This document shows positions 50,321 through 58,827 of a DNA stretch of 64,000 nucleotides, in pieces. Source of the stretch: AWTP1-13 sp963827545. Its GTDB lineage: Bacteria; Pseudomonadota; Alphaproteobacteria; Rhizobiales; Hyphomicrobiaceae. The notes below the pieces were generated by a model. It worked only from the letters and a program-made list of their open reading frames with translations. It was not told where the DNA came from and did not search any database. Location: assembly GCA_963827545.1 (NCBI GenBank), contig CAWHBI010000005.1, positions 53,091 to 117,090 of the forward strand. The letters run 5' to 3'. The position numbers and the translations under genes are program-made. The stretch's first letter is position 1, and the number at the start of each line of letters is the position of its first letter.

Positions 50321-50580
50321 CGTCGCATTATCACGCGCATCGCGGCTGCGCGTCCTCCGATTGAATGAGATCTCAAAAGAATCTCGCCCCATTCGCAGCG
50401 CTCTCGATGCCGATGTGACGCCGGCGCTATCGCGCACTGATGAATGGGCCAGGCGCAAGCAAACTCGCAGGTCTGTTCGTCGAGCGCCACGTAGGCATTG
50501 AGCGTTGTGAGGCAGTCCAAATTCTTTCGAGATGTCATTCGATCGAGGGACGCGCAGCGGCGATGCGCGTGATAGTGACG
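50321..50580. repeat. foldback (inverted-repeat) element of about 260 bp
   Basis: Two arms in opposite orientation, about 50321-50378 and 50522-50580, match over roughly 55 bases with few mismatches; shared runs include GACGCGCAGC and CGATGCGCGTGATA. Similarity continues inward more weakly. Translated outward, both arms encode a related string ending GRAAAMRVI, preceded by HSI-G. It occupies the 392-base gap between the periplasmic cupin and the DUF4242 gene. A nearby 14-base direct repeat (GATCTTGAACTTG twice, about 50228-50257) lies outside it. It may be a MITE or an inverted duplication of an older sequence. Confidence 0.65.
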
Positions 50581-50608
50581 ACCGTCGACGTCAAAACGGG
50601 AGGTTCAC

Positions 50609-50965
50609 ATGATCATTCGGCAACTGGCTCTGGTGCTGTGCTGCCTGGTCCTCGCGCTGCCGGCACTCGCGCAGTCTCAAGGGGATGGAGCAATGCAGAA
50701 GTACGTGATCGAGCGCGACCTGCCGGGCGCCGGGAAGTTGTCCGCAAGCGAGCTGCAGGCGATATCGAAGAAATCGCGCGAGGTTCTGAGCAGCATGGGA
50801 ACAAAAATCCAATGGGTGCAGAGTTACGTGACCGACGACAAGATCTATTGCGTCTACCTCGCGCAGAGCGAGGCCGACATCCGCAGCCACGCGAAGGCTG
50901 GCGGGTTTCCGGCCAACCGCATATCGCGCATCAAAACGATGATCGATCCGACCAGCGCGGATTGA
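50609..50965 (+). CDS. secreted DUF4242 (nickel-binding-like) protein
   Basis: A 118-residue protein with a signal peptide (IIRQLALVLCCLVLALPALA, cleavage after AQS) and one DUF4242 domain: MQKYVIERDLPGAGKLSASE, KIQWVQSYVTDDKIYCVYLA and SEADIRSHAKAGGFPANRIS. The family is small, of unknown role, and has been annotated as nickel-binding. The ATG at 50609 follows GGGAGG. A signal-less paralogue lies at 63.46 kb, sharing KYIIERDIP and YVTEDKTFCIYLA with it. Confidence 0.88.
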   Translation: MIIRQLALVLCCLVLALPALAQSQGDGAMQKYVIERDLPGAGKLSASELQAISKKSREVLSSMGTKIQWVQSYVTDDKIYCVYLAQSEADIRSHAKAGGFPANRISRIKTMIDPTSAD

Positions 50966-51044
50966 GGCGAAAACTGGCTGGCCCACCCCGTCTGCGGGCT
51001 GGCGATCAGCCGACCGTGAGATGACGGCATGCTCATGGCAAAGA

Positions 51045-51082
51045 GACGCGGTGTGAAGACGCAAATGGGATCACACCGCGTC
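51045..51082. terminator. strong hairpin between convergent genes, probable bidirectional terminator
   Basis: GACGCGGTGTGA ... TCACACCGCGTC, a perfect 12 base-pair stem with a 14-base loop, in the 162-base gap between the convergent DUF4242 and LuxR genes. It lacks a T-run, so intrinsic termination is not certain. Confidence 0.5.
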
Positions 51083-51127
51083 CCGCGATCAGCGGAGGCC
51101 GCGCGCAAATGTGGAGGACGGGATCCG

Positions 51128-51757
51128 TCAACCAACGAATGGATTGGAAAACCCAGCGACGACCCTCACAAGATGGGCTTGGCGACTGGTCGCGGTCTTC
51201 CGAAACAGGCGGCCGAGATGCGTCCTCACTGTGCTCTCCGCAATGCCCATGGCCTCCGAGATCTCGGGGACGCCGCCGACCTCGACGATGGCCATTAAGA
51301 TCCGCAATTCGGTGGGCGTGAGTTTGTAGGTATCGGCAATGATCTCAGGCAGTGACCGAGCATCCAGCACGGCCTCGTTCACGAATACGGCGGCGGTGGC
51401 CGAGTATGTCGTGCCGGCCTGCCGCCGTGTCCCCGATGTGAGTGGCAGGACGTGGGCGACGTGGCGCGTCCCGTCGCGGGCGGTCAATGGCACGGCAATG
51501 GTCTTGGTGCGGATAGCCTCACCGTTGCCGGTGGCGGCAGCAAGTGCGTCGCTCAAAGCCTGATCGACCTCGGGCTCCCTTGCAGTCAGCCGCCCCGCTG
51601 CGCTGCATAGCACATTGCCTTCGGCTAGTGCGGCGTGGCCGGCCATGTTGGCATGAACAATTCGTCCGTCAGCGCTAACCAAGAACATGCCAGCGCTGAG
51701 TCCGTCGAACGCGTCGGCCATTGCTGCGGCGAGCCCGGTGTCCAAATCAGGGTACAT
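51128..51757 (-). CDS. LuxR-family regulator with N-terminal PAS-like domain
   Basis: A 209-residue regulator. The N-terminal part (DGLSAGMFLVSADGRIVHAN, then VPLTARDGTRHVAHVLPLTS) resembles a PAS sensor. The C-terminal helix-turn-helix reads YKLTPTELRILMAIVEVGGV, PEISEAMGIAESTVRTHLGR and LFRKTATSRQAHLVRVV, a LuxR/GerE domain. No receiver domain is present. It may sense a small molecule or redox state. It is divergent from a short open frame and the BTAD-TolB gene at 52 kb, a possible target (inference). Confidence 0.9.
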   Translation of the reverse strand: MYPDLDTGLAAAMADAFDGLSAGMFLVSADGRIVHANMAGHAALAEGNVLCSAAGRLTAREPEVDQALSDALAAATGNGEAIRTKTIAVPLTARDGTRHVAHVLPLTSGTRRQAGTTYSATAAVFVNEAVLDARSLPEIIADTYKLTPTELRILMAIVEVGGVPEISEAMGIAESTVRTHLGRLFRKTATSRQAHLVRVVAGFSNPFVG

Positions 51758-51785
51758 GATCGGGAGTCACTTTGAGGGAGGTAGA

Positions 51786-51977
51786 ATGTTGGTGCGCGGC
51801 GACGAGGGCTGTCGCCTGCGGCAGAGATCAGGACGACCAGGGAATCGCCGTCGCGGCCAGGCAGGTCAACATAGACGTGTCGTCATCGTGTTCCGCCATC
51901 CGGTGTTGGGCCCGCAGATGCAATGGGTTCTGTGGCGAGGCGCCGCACCCTCGCGCAACGTGGCCAGCGTGGACTGA
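51786..51977 (+). CDS. possible small Arg-rich protein, unrecognised
   Basis: A 63-codon frame with a good ribosome site (GAGGGAGG four bases before the ATG). The product is Arg-rich in its first half (RLRQRSGRPGNRRRGQAGQ) and has no recognised family. It may be non-coding; the rest of 51758-52131 holds nothing recognised. Confidence 0.25.
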   Translation: MLVRGDEGCRLRQRSGRPGNRRRGQAGQHRRVVIVFRHPVLGPQMQWVLWRGAAPSRNVASVD

Positions 51978-52131
51978 AACCAGTCGCCCAATCCTCATGT
52001 GAACCTGTAGTTTTAACCTTGGGCATTGTTCTTGCAGGTCGATCGTGCGAAAAGCCGTTCATTTCAGCGTATAAAAGTCTGATGCGTTGCGTTGAAATTC
52101 ACGGGCCGGCGGTACCAAGGGGACTTGGGTG

Positions 52132-54093
52132 ATGGAAGGGACAGAGCCGCTGCACATCTCCGTCTTGGGCACTCTTACCGTGTTGCGTAACCGCGCCAGA
52201 ATGCAACTGCCGGCGTCAAAAAAGGCCCGGGCCCTGCTCGCATACCTCGCCGTCACAGCGCGCCCGCACAGCCGCGACCGCCTCTGCGGCATGTTCTGGA
52301 GCGTCCCGGATGATCCTCGTGCCGCATTGCGCGGCAGCCTCAGTCTCCTGCGGCGGCTCGTCGACGAGCCCAACTATCGACGGATCATCGCCGACCGCGA
52401 GAATGTCGCATTCGACCTCGGTCGTGTGACCGTCGACCTCTTGTCGTTGCGCACCGCCTGTCAGTATGGCGCCGATTCAATGTCGACCGAAGCCTTGCGG
52501 CAGGCAGCGGAAGGGCTGCAGGGGGATTTTCTTGAAGGCCTCGAGTTGGCGGACTGCCTGGAATTTCAGAGCTGGAGCATTGGCGAACGCGAGGAGACAC
52601 GACGGCTGCGAGTGCGGCTTCTTGCGGCGCTGGTAGCTCGTCTCGAGGGCGTGCCCGATGATGCTCTGCCCCACGCGCGGGCGCTCAGTCTGATCGAGCC
52701 TGAGAACGAGTCCACCCAAGCCACGTTGGTTCGCTTGCTGCGCGCTACTGGTCGGTGGCGCGAAGCCGAGGCATATGCTCAGACAGCAGAGCGGCGGCTC
52801 GCAGAGTTCAACGTGGTGCGCACCGGCGCTTTGCGGCAGGCGGCGCGACTGCCCCTTCAAGCTGACGCGCAGATGCGCGCGGATGATAGAATCGCCCCCC
52901 GCCCCCCCTCTGACCGGCCCGCCATCGCCGTCCTTCCCTTCGTCAATATGAGCGGCGATCCGGAGCTGGAGTATTTTTCCGACGGCATCAGCGAGGACAT
53001 CATCACCGCGCTCTCCAAGCTGCGCTGGTTCTTAGTCATCGCGCGCAACTCCTCCTTCACCTACAAGGGCAAATCCGTCCATATGAAACAGGTCGCCGAG
53101 GAGTTCGGCGTCGGCTATGTCGTCGAGGGCAGCGTGCGCAAGAGCGGCGACCGCGTGCGCATCACCGTGCAGCTCAACAACGTCGCCACCGGCAGCCCCC
53201 TCTGGGCGGAGCGCTACGAGCGCGGCCTTGCCGACGTGTTTGCGGCGCAGGACGAGATCACCGAGGCCATCGTCGCCGCGATCGAGCCGCAGCTCTATGC
53301 CGCGGAAAATTTTCGCGCCCAACGCAAGGCTCACGAGAGCCTGGACGCTTGGGATCTGGTGATGCAGGCGCTGTCGCATTATTGGCGGGTGACCCGACAG
53401 GATAACATCGTGGCCCAAGCGCTGCTTGAGAAGGCAATCGCCATCGACCCGAATTACGGCCAGGCGCTCGGCGTCCTTGCTGTCAGCCATATTTTTGGGG
53501 CCAATATGGGTTGGGCGGACATGGCCACCACCGTGCCGATCGCCAGACGCGCGGCGCTGGCCGCGATCCGGGCCGACAGCGAGGACCCCTGGGCGCATCA
53601 CGCGCTTGGCAGCGTCTATCTGTTCACGCGGCATTTTGACGACTCGCTGGCCGAGTTCGACTTGGCGTTGCGCCTCAATCCAAATTTCTCGCTGGCGCAA
53701 GGCTATTATGGCCTGGCGCTTTCATATAGCGAGCGCTGGGAAGAAGGCGCCGACGCCGCCCGCCGCGCGCTGCGGAGCCCGCGCGACCCATTCTCCGCGA
53801 TCTACAGCGGCGTTGCCGCCTATGCCGAGTTCGTCGGACGCAATTACGACAAGGCGATGCGGCTGGCGCGCGAGGCCATCCGCCAGCGCGGCGATTACGT
53901 GGGCGCCCACCGCGTGCTCACCGCGGCCGCCGCCATGGCCGGCGAGATCGCCGTCGCCAAGGCCTCCCTCCAGGAGCTGCGCTGCGCGCAGCCCAACATC
54001 TCGCTCGCCTGGATCGCGAGCCACGTACCGATCAAGCAGGATGCCGAGCGCGAGCACTATCTGGAAGCCTTCCGCTGTGTGGGCTTGGATTAG
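52132..54093 (+). CDS. BTAD-type regulator fused to TolB-like/TPR domain (adenylate-cyclase-associated type)
   Basis: A 653-residue protein. Residues 1-100 are an OmpR-like winged helix (LHISVLGTLTVLRNRARMQL; KARALLAYLAVTARPHSRDR). Residues about 100-245 are a bacterial transcriptional activator (BTAD) domain. Residues about 260-370 match the TolB N-terminal-like module typical of rhizobial TPR proteins (PAIAVLPFVNMSGDPELEYF, SDGISEDIITALSKLRWFLV, VVEGSVRKSGDRVRITVQLN). The remainder is TPR repeats (PWAHHALGSVYLFTRHFDDS). No cyclase or kinase domain is present. It is a cytosolic regulator whose signal is probably another protein bound by the TPRs. An amidotransferase-like gene follows 25 bases later. 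Confidence 0.88.
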   Translation: MEGTEPLHISVLGTLTVLRNRARMQLPASKKARALLAYLAVTARPHSRDRLCGMFWSVPDDPRAALRGSLSLLRRLVDEPNYRRIIADRENVAFDLGRVTVDLLSLRTACQYGADSMSTEALRQAAEGLQGDFLEGLELADCLEFQSWSIGEREETRRLRVRLLAALVARLEGVPDDALPHARALSLIEPENESTQATLVRLLRATGRWREAEAYAQTAERRLAEFNVVRTGALRQAARLPLQADAQMRADDRIAPRPPSDRPAIAVLPFVNMSGDPELEYFSDGISEDIITALSKLRWFLVIARNSSFTYKGKSVHMKQVAEEFGVGYVVEGSVRKSGDRVRITVQLNNVATGSPLWAERYERGLADVFAAQDEITEAIVAAIEPQLYAAENFRAQRKAHESLDAWDLVMQALSHYWRVTRQDNIVAQALLEKAIAIDPNYGQALGVLAVSHIFGANMGWADMATTVPIARRAALAAIRADSEDPWAHHALGSVYLFTRHFDDSLAEFDLALRLNPNFSLAQGYYGLALSYSERWEEGADAARRALRSPRDPFSAIYSGVAAYAEFVGRNYDKAMRLAREAIRQRGDYVGAHRVLTAAAAMAGEIAVAKASLQELRCAQPNISLAWIASHVPIKQDAEREHYLEAFRCVGLD

Positions 54094-54118
54094 CTCCGGG
54101 GAGCGCGTCGTCGGCCAC

Positions 54119-54820
54119 GTGCCGTTCGGTGTCGGCGCGAACGGAAGCAAAAAAAGGCCCGTACTGATCGTGGTTCATGGGGAGAATTCGAACGCCGGCC
54201 ACGTCGGCCAGTGGTTCGTGCGCAACGGCTATCACCTCGACATCCGCAGGCCGCGCTTCGGCGAGCCGCTGCCTGAGACGATGGCGGGTCACTGCGGTGC
54301 GGTGATCTGCGGGGAACCCAAGCAACCGATGAATGCCAACGACAAGGATGATTTCATACGCCAGGAGATCGAGTGGATCGGCGTCGCGCTCGGGGAAAAG
54401 ACGCCGTTTCTTGGCATCTGCATAGGAGCCCAGATGCTGGCTTTGCATCTGGTCGGAAAGCTGAACTTCGATCCCAAGGAAAAGGAGATGGGTTACTTTC
54501 CGCTCCTAACCACGGAGGATGCCGGCTCGATCGGTCCATTCCCTGGTCACGTCTACCGATGGCATAGCCAGGGTTGCCAGCTTCCCCGCGGAGCGCGGCT
54601 CCTTGCCACATCGAACGGCGCGTTCCCGAACCAGGCCTTTGCTCATGGACCGGCCGCGGTCGGTGTGCAATTCCACCCCCAAATCACCTACCAGCAAATC
54701 GCGGGCGTGCGCGAACGAAGCGAGGACGCCGAAGCCCATGTCATGCACGCACGCAGCGTACAGGCGTGGCTCGACCGTTTCCTCGATCGCTGGGTAAAGG
54801 CCGACCTCTCTCTCGGATGA
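54119..54820 (+). CDS. class I glutamine amidotransferase-like (GMP synthase GATase-like) protein
   Basis: A 233-residue GATase-1 domain. The nucleophile elbow is TPFLGICIGAQMLALHLVGK (G-I-C-I-G) and the His motif VGVQFHPQITYQQIAGVRER. The usual triad Glu, two residues after the His (H-P-E), is Gln here, so glutaminase activity is doubtful; triad-broken homologues can act as peptidases or regulators. It also has VLIVVHGENSNAGHVGQWFV at the N-terminus and YRWHSQGCQLPRGARLLATS. The GTG at 54119 is taken as start; the ribosome site GGGGAG lies rather far upstream. Its placement 25 bases after the BTAD gene suggests co-expression. Confidence 0.85.
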   Translation: MPFGVGANGSKKRPVLIVVHGENSNAGHVGQWFVRNGYHLDIRRPRFGEPLPETMAGHCGAVICGEPKQPMNANDKDDFIRQEIEWIGVALGEKTPFLGICIGAQMLALHLVGKLNFDPKEKEMGYFPLLTTEDAGSIGPFPGHVYRWHSQGCQLPRGARLLATSNGAFPNQAFAHGPAAVGVQFHPQITYQQIAGVRERSEDAEAHVMHARSVQAWLDRFLDRWVKADLSLG

Positions 54821-55385
54821 AGCGGTGGACAATCCGCTTTGCCGGTCGGGTTTCTCGCAAGGCAATCACCCGTTCATGACCCTACAAATTTTTGCGATCC
54901 GCTACTTTGTCCCCCAAACGGAGGACGCGCGGCATGTCGCGCCCATGCTATCGGAACGGATCTCGCCGGGATCAAATAGACTACTGGGAGCGCCATGCCA
55001 AAAACCAGAGAACCCCTGATCGCATTGTGAGCCCTCTGCGTTGCCACGGGTGCCAGCATGCCTGGTGGGCGGGTCCAGAGCCAGGGGGATGGGTATCGTC
55101 CCCATCATCACAAATGCGCCTTGGGGCGCACCGAACTAGATCAGAGTGCATTTGCCATTCGCGAAAGTCGAATTCCCGCCCGGCAAGTTGATGGGCGTTT
55201 TTGATGGCGGGCCGTCTAAGCCGGCCCCGGACCCGCCCAATTCGGGGCGCGGCCACGATACGGGTTCCTCCAACCGGGCTGCCGGGGTGTATGCGATCAA
55301 AGTCCAAAGTAGAGCATGCTAGCAGCGCCCCAGCTTTAGAATTCTTCGGCGCGATAGAGCTCTCAGCCACCAGAGACGCCCTGAC
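54821..55385. other. intergenic region
   Basis: About 565 bases with no convincing gene. A weak terminator-like structure, CGCCC ... GGGCG followed by TTTTT, lies at 55177-55202. Other short frames lack ribosome sites and family resemblance. Confidence 0.4.
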
Positions 55386-55682
55386 ATGACGCTTGCCGAC
55401 ATCACGCTTGCTTTGTTCACGCTTTGCAACAGCCTTCGAGTGTTGGCTTACGTGCCCCAGATCACCAAGGCGGCTACGGACGAGAGCGGCGCGGCAGCCA
55501 TCTCGCTTGCGACGTGGGGGCTGTTCCTGTTCTCGCACGCGTCTGCCACGGCCTACGCTCTCGTGAACAAAGAGGACTGGACGATGGCGCTCTTGTTTCT
55601 GGGTAATGCCATTGGCTGCGCTTCGATTATCGCGATCGGGGTTTGGAAGCGCGCCCAACATCGCGGCCGGCGAGCGGCATAG
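55386..55682 (+). CDS. SemiSWEET/PQ-loop-like three-helix membrane protein
   Basis: A 98-residue protein with three hydrophobic segments and the PQ-loop motif VLAYVPQITKAATDESGAAA followed by ISLATWGLFLFSHASATAYA. This matches the size and layout of bacterial SemiSWEET sugar transporters, which work as dimers of three-helix units. The N-terminal helix, MTLADITLALFTLCNSLRV, and the last helix, MALLFLGNAIGCASIIAIGV, complete it. It stands alone between the amidotransferase and the RTX gene. Substrate unknown; PQ-loop relatives can also be regulatory. Confidence 0.75.
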   Translation: MTLADITLALFTLCNSLRVLAYVPQITKAATDESGAAAISLATWGLFLFSHASATAYALVNKEDWTMALLFLGNAIGCASIIAIGVWKRAQHRGRRAA

Positions 55683-55785
55683 GCTGTTGGTTCGAACCGT
55701 ACAGCCTGTTTCGAGCGAGAACTTGGTTGGGCACCTGCAACGTCAGCCAGACTTACGGTTGCGCTTCTCTCGTCTGAACCTCCCC

Positions 55786-55815
55786 GGGCCGGTGTGCGCG
55801 CATGCGCACCGGCCC
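55786..55815. terminator. hairpin upstream of the RTX gene
   Basis: GGGCCGGTG ... CACCGGCCC, a 9 base-pair stem around a GC-rich loop, followed by TAT. A near-copy follows the RTX gene at 58613-58641, sharing the string CCGGCCCTAT. Probably a terminator for the upstream transcript or a leader structure; otherwise 55683-55984 holds nothing recognised. Confidence 0.45.
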
Positions 55816-55984
55816 TATCCGTGCTGGGCTTCGTCGTCCGAGTTCCGCCGAGGTCGCTGAAGAATTTTTTCGGCGTGTCCCCCATTCGATGGACGACAAA
55901 GCTGCGGAAACCCTTCAAACATCGCGTCCACCACAAAGGCGCTTGTCGCGCCGAAGCTAACTCACATCGCCCGATTGGGAGCAC

Positions 55985-58600
55985 ATGATGGTCAGGCCGG
56001 TTGATATGGTTGATGATATTGCGCGCGGTCTCGAAGCAGACGGGACCGCAGTAAGCCCTGAGAATCGACAAAGCGCCGTTGCAATGTCGGCACCGCCCGC
56101 CGGCAGTCAGCCTCTGCCACTCGCTCCGATCATCGGTGATGCCACGACGCAGGGCATCATCACCGGAACCACGCTGGCGTTCGAGAATGAGCAGGGCGTC
56201 TTTGCAACGCAAGGGCCGCGCGCCGATTCTCCCCGGAGCAACGTTCTTGCAGGCCCTCCCCCCACCTATCTCACGGAGGGCAACGACCATTACACCTTCA
56301 CCCTCACCGCGGGTGTGAACACGACAGTCTATGGCTTGGGTGGCAACGATTTCATCACAGCACTGGGCGTGGGAAGCGCCACTCTCGACGGCGGCGCCGG
56401 TGACGACGTGCTCTACGGCGGGCAGGACGGCAGCAACACCGTCTACTTCGGCGGCACCGGCAATGATGTGATCCACTCACGATCCGGCCCAGCCTGGATC
56501 GACGGCGGCGACGACTTTGACACCGTGGACTATGACCTTTCGTTGACTGGCGTGCATCTGGATCTCACCAATCAGCTGCAGAATGGTGGCGGCGCGACGG
56601 GGCAGTTCTTCGTGGGCATCGAGCAGTACCGACTGTCGTTCTCTGGCGATAGCTTCATTGGCACGGATGGCCGGGAGATCGTGTTGGGCGCGCTTGGCAA
56701 TGACTTCCTCGACGGCCGCGGTGGCAACGACCAGCTGGACGGTGGTTCCGGCAACGACACACTCTATGGCGGCGACGGCGACGATTATCTTCTTGGCGGC
56801 GTCGGCAATTTCTTCCAGAGCGGGGGCGACGATACGCTCAACGGCGGCGCAGGCGTCGATACCCTGTTAGGAGGGGATGGTCACGACTGGCTTTTTGGCG
56901 GGAACGACCGTGATTGGTTGGATGGCGGGGACGGCAACGACCAGCTCCTGGGCGGCAGCGGAGATGACAACCTGCTCGGTCAGTTGGGGGAAGATGCTCT
57001 GGCAGGAGGCGACGGTAACGACCAGCTCCTGGGCGGCAGCGGAGATGACAACCTGCTCGGTCAGTTGGGGGAAGATGCTCTGGCAGGAGGCGACGGTAAC
57101 GACTGGATCGATGGCGGCGACGGCGATGACCGGCTGGAGGGCGGCGCGGGCGCCGATACCCTGACAGGAGGCGACGGACACGACACCGCGAGCTACTCCA
57201 GCGCTCTTGCGGGTGTGCTCATAGATCTCAGTCAGGGTTTGGGCGGTGATGCGCAAGGTGACAGTTTCTCTTCCATAGAAGCCTTTGAGCTGTCCGGCTA
57301 TGTCGATACATTTTTTGGCTCGAATGCTGGAGAAACCGTGTTCGGTTTCTCGGGCAATGACGACATAGTTGGCGGCGGGGGCGACGATACGCTCGACGGC
57401 GGGAGCGGCAACGACAATCTCCTCGGCGACGCGGGCGACGATACGCTCGACGGTGGGAGCGACAACGATAATCTCTTCGGTGGCGACGACAACGATATCC
57501 TTCATGGCGGCGTCGCGCATTTCGGCGGCCGTCACCACCACACCCCAATTCTGAGCGGCGATGACTCTCTCCGTGGCGGCAGCGGCGACGACGTGCTGGA
57601 CGGTGGGAGCGGCAACGATACGCTCTTTGGTGGCGACGACAACGATATCCTTCGTGGTGGTACTCCGTTTACTAGCACCGGCGGCGGCGGGGTTATTGAG
57701 ATCGGCGGCGACAACTCTCTCCATGGCGGCAACGGGACCAACTCGCTTGATGGCGGCGACGGCGACGACTGGCTGGACGGCGGCGCCGGGGCCGATGTCC
57801 TGAATGGAGGGGAGGGATACGATGTTGCAAGCTATGGGGATGCCACCGCGGGCGTCAGCATCGACCTCACCAAGGCGTCGTCGACTTGGGCAGGCGACGA
57901 CGCGCAGGGCGACGTTCTGACCTCGATCGAAGGGATCCGCCTGACGCAGTTTGCCGACATCTTCCGGGGCAATGCCAATGCCAATTCCATTCGCGGGGAG
58001 AGCGGGGATGATCAACTGTTCGGTAACGGCGGCCACGATTTGCTGACCGGAGATAGCGGCAACGACACCATCCAGGGCGGCGAGGGCAACGATACCGTGC
58101 GTGGCGATGGTTTCAATCGTTCTCCGGGAGACGACTATCTCCAAGGCAATGCCGGCAACGATGTTCTGGGCGGGGATGGCGGCAATGACACGATGATCGG
58201 CGGCATAGGCAACGATACGTTGGATGGCGGCCGCGGCGGTGACTATCTCGCCGGCAACGAGGGCGCCGATATGTTCCAGTACACGGCCGTCGAAGAGTTT
58301 CAGAGCATATTGATCAACGGCGTCAGCCAGCGGGATCGGATCGCCGACTTCACCCAGGGCCAGGACAAGATCGACCTGTCGGCGATCGATGCCAATGGCG
58401 CACTCGAAGGCGACCAGGCCTTCGTGTTCATCGCCGATCCCGCTAACTATACCGGCGATTGGACCGGCGTGGTGTGGCAGACCACGGCGGCCAACGGCAT
58501 CGCCACCCTCAACGTCTCGGTCAACGGCGACAACACCGCCGAGATGCAGATCTACATGTCGCATCCGTATCAGTTCACGGCGGGCGACTTCATCCTTTAA
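55985..58600 (+). CDS. RTX (hemolysin-type calcium-binding repeat) protein, type I secreted
   Basis: An 871-residue acidic protein built almost entirely of calcium-binding nonapeptides of the GGxGxDxLx type (for example GGSGNDTLYGGDGDDYLLGG), in blocks separated by spacers such as ASYSSALAGVLIDLSQGLGG. It has no signal peptide. The C-terminus (VEEFQSILINGVSQRDRIAD, FTQGQDKIDLSAIDANG, ending TAGDFIL) matches the serralysin-type tail and the DFxL-like end used as type I secretion signal. No protease, lipase or pore-forming N-terminal domain is seen. Only two lysines occur (LTKASS and GQDKID). The secretion genes follow downstream. Surface-layer, adhesion or matrix roles are the likely alternatives to toxin. 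Confidence 0.9.
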   Translation: MMVRPVDMVDDIARGLEADGTAVSPENRQSAVAMSAPPAGSQPLPLAPIIGDATTQGIITGTTLAFENEQGVFATQGPRADSPRSNVLAGPPPTYLTEGNDHYTFTLTAGVNTTVYGLGGNDFITALGVGSATLDGGAGDDVLYGGQDGSNTVYFGGTGNDVIHSRSGPAWIDGGDDFDTVDYDLSLTGVHLDLTNQLQNGGGATGQFFVGIEQYRLSFSGDSFIGTDGREIVLGALGNDFLDGRGGNDQLDGGSGNDTLYGGDGDDYLLGGVGNFFQSGGDDTLNGGAGVDTLLGGDGHDWLFGGNDRDWLDGGDGNDQLLGGSGDDNLLGQLGEDALAGGDGNDQLLGGSGDDNLLGQLGEDALAGGDGNDWIDGGDGDDRLEGGAGADTLTGGDGHDTASYSSALAGVLIDLSQGLGGDAQGDSFSSIEAFELSGYVDTFFGSNAGETVFGFSGNDDIVGGGGDDTLDGGSGNDNLLGDAGDDTLDGGSDNDNLFGGDDNDILHGGVAHFGGRHHHTPILSGDDSLRGGSGDDVLDGGSGNDTLFGGDDNDILRGGTPFTSTGGGGVIEIGGDNSLHGGNGTNSLDGGDGDDWLDGGAGADVLNGGEGYDVASYGDATAGVSIDLTKASSTWAGDDAQGDVLTSIEGIRLTQFADIFRGNANANSIRGESGDDQLFGNGGHDLLTGDSGNDTIQGGEGNDTVRGDGFNRSPGDDYLQGNAGNDVLGGDGGNDTMIGGIGNDTLDGGRGGDYLAGNEGADMFQYTAVEEFQSILINGVSQRDRIADFTQGQDKIDLSAIDANGALEGDQAFVFIADPANYTGDWTGVVWQTTAANGIATLNVSVNGDNTAEMQIYMSHPYQFTAGDFIL
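56936..57097 (+). repeat. 81 bp exact tandem duplication inside the RTX gene
   Basis: Two consecutive copies of an 81-base unit encode the same 27 residues (NDQLLGGSGDDNLLGQLGED then ALAGGDG). The period is exactly 81 (56936 and 57017), in frame, and the copies are nearly base-identical. Recent unequal recombination or slippage is likely, with repeat number possibly variable between strains. Confidence 0.9.
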
Positions 58601-58612
58601 CCCTGTTCCCAC

Positions 58613-58641
58613 GGGGCTGGTGCGCTCACGCGCGCCGGCCC
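58613..58641. terminator. hairpin after the RTX gene
   Basis: GGGGCTGG-TGCGC-TCAC-GCGC-GCCGGCCC, a GC-rich RNA stem (with one G-U) followed by TATTTC, 13 bases after the RTX stop. It resembles the hairpin before the gene at 55786-55815. It may end or attenuate the transcript so that far more RTX message than exporter message is made. Confidence 0.5.
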
Positions 58642-58827
58642 TATTTCACGCGCACGGCCAGAACCGAGCTCTTGTGCATGCAGTCAATCCGCTGATGTCG
58701 AGGGCGCCACGCCCGCAATGCAGACTGCGAGGTCGATCGCGTGCGTCGGGCGCCATCGCCCCTCGGGTTGTCACATAACGCGCATGCTCCGAATCCGGCA
58801 GCGTATGGTTGAGAGGAGTTCATAAGA

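Noticed and set aside
56936..57664. Regularly spaced repeats resembling a CRISPR-like array
   Set aside because: They are in-frame RTX nonapeptide codons with an 81-base duplication, not repeat-spacer units.
56867..58612. A 581-codon minus-strand frame opposite the RTX gene
   Set aside because: It arises from the repetitive GC-rich RTX codons read backwards; its Val/Ala/Ile-rich repeats mirror the RTX periodicity.
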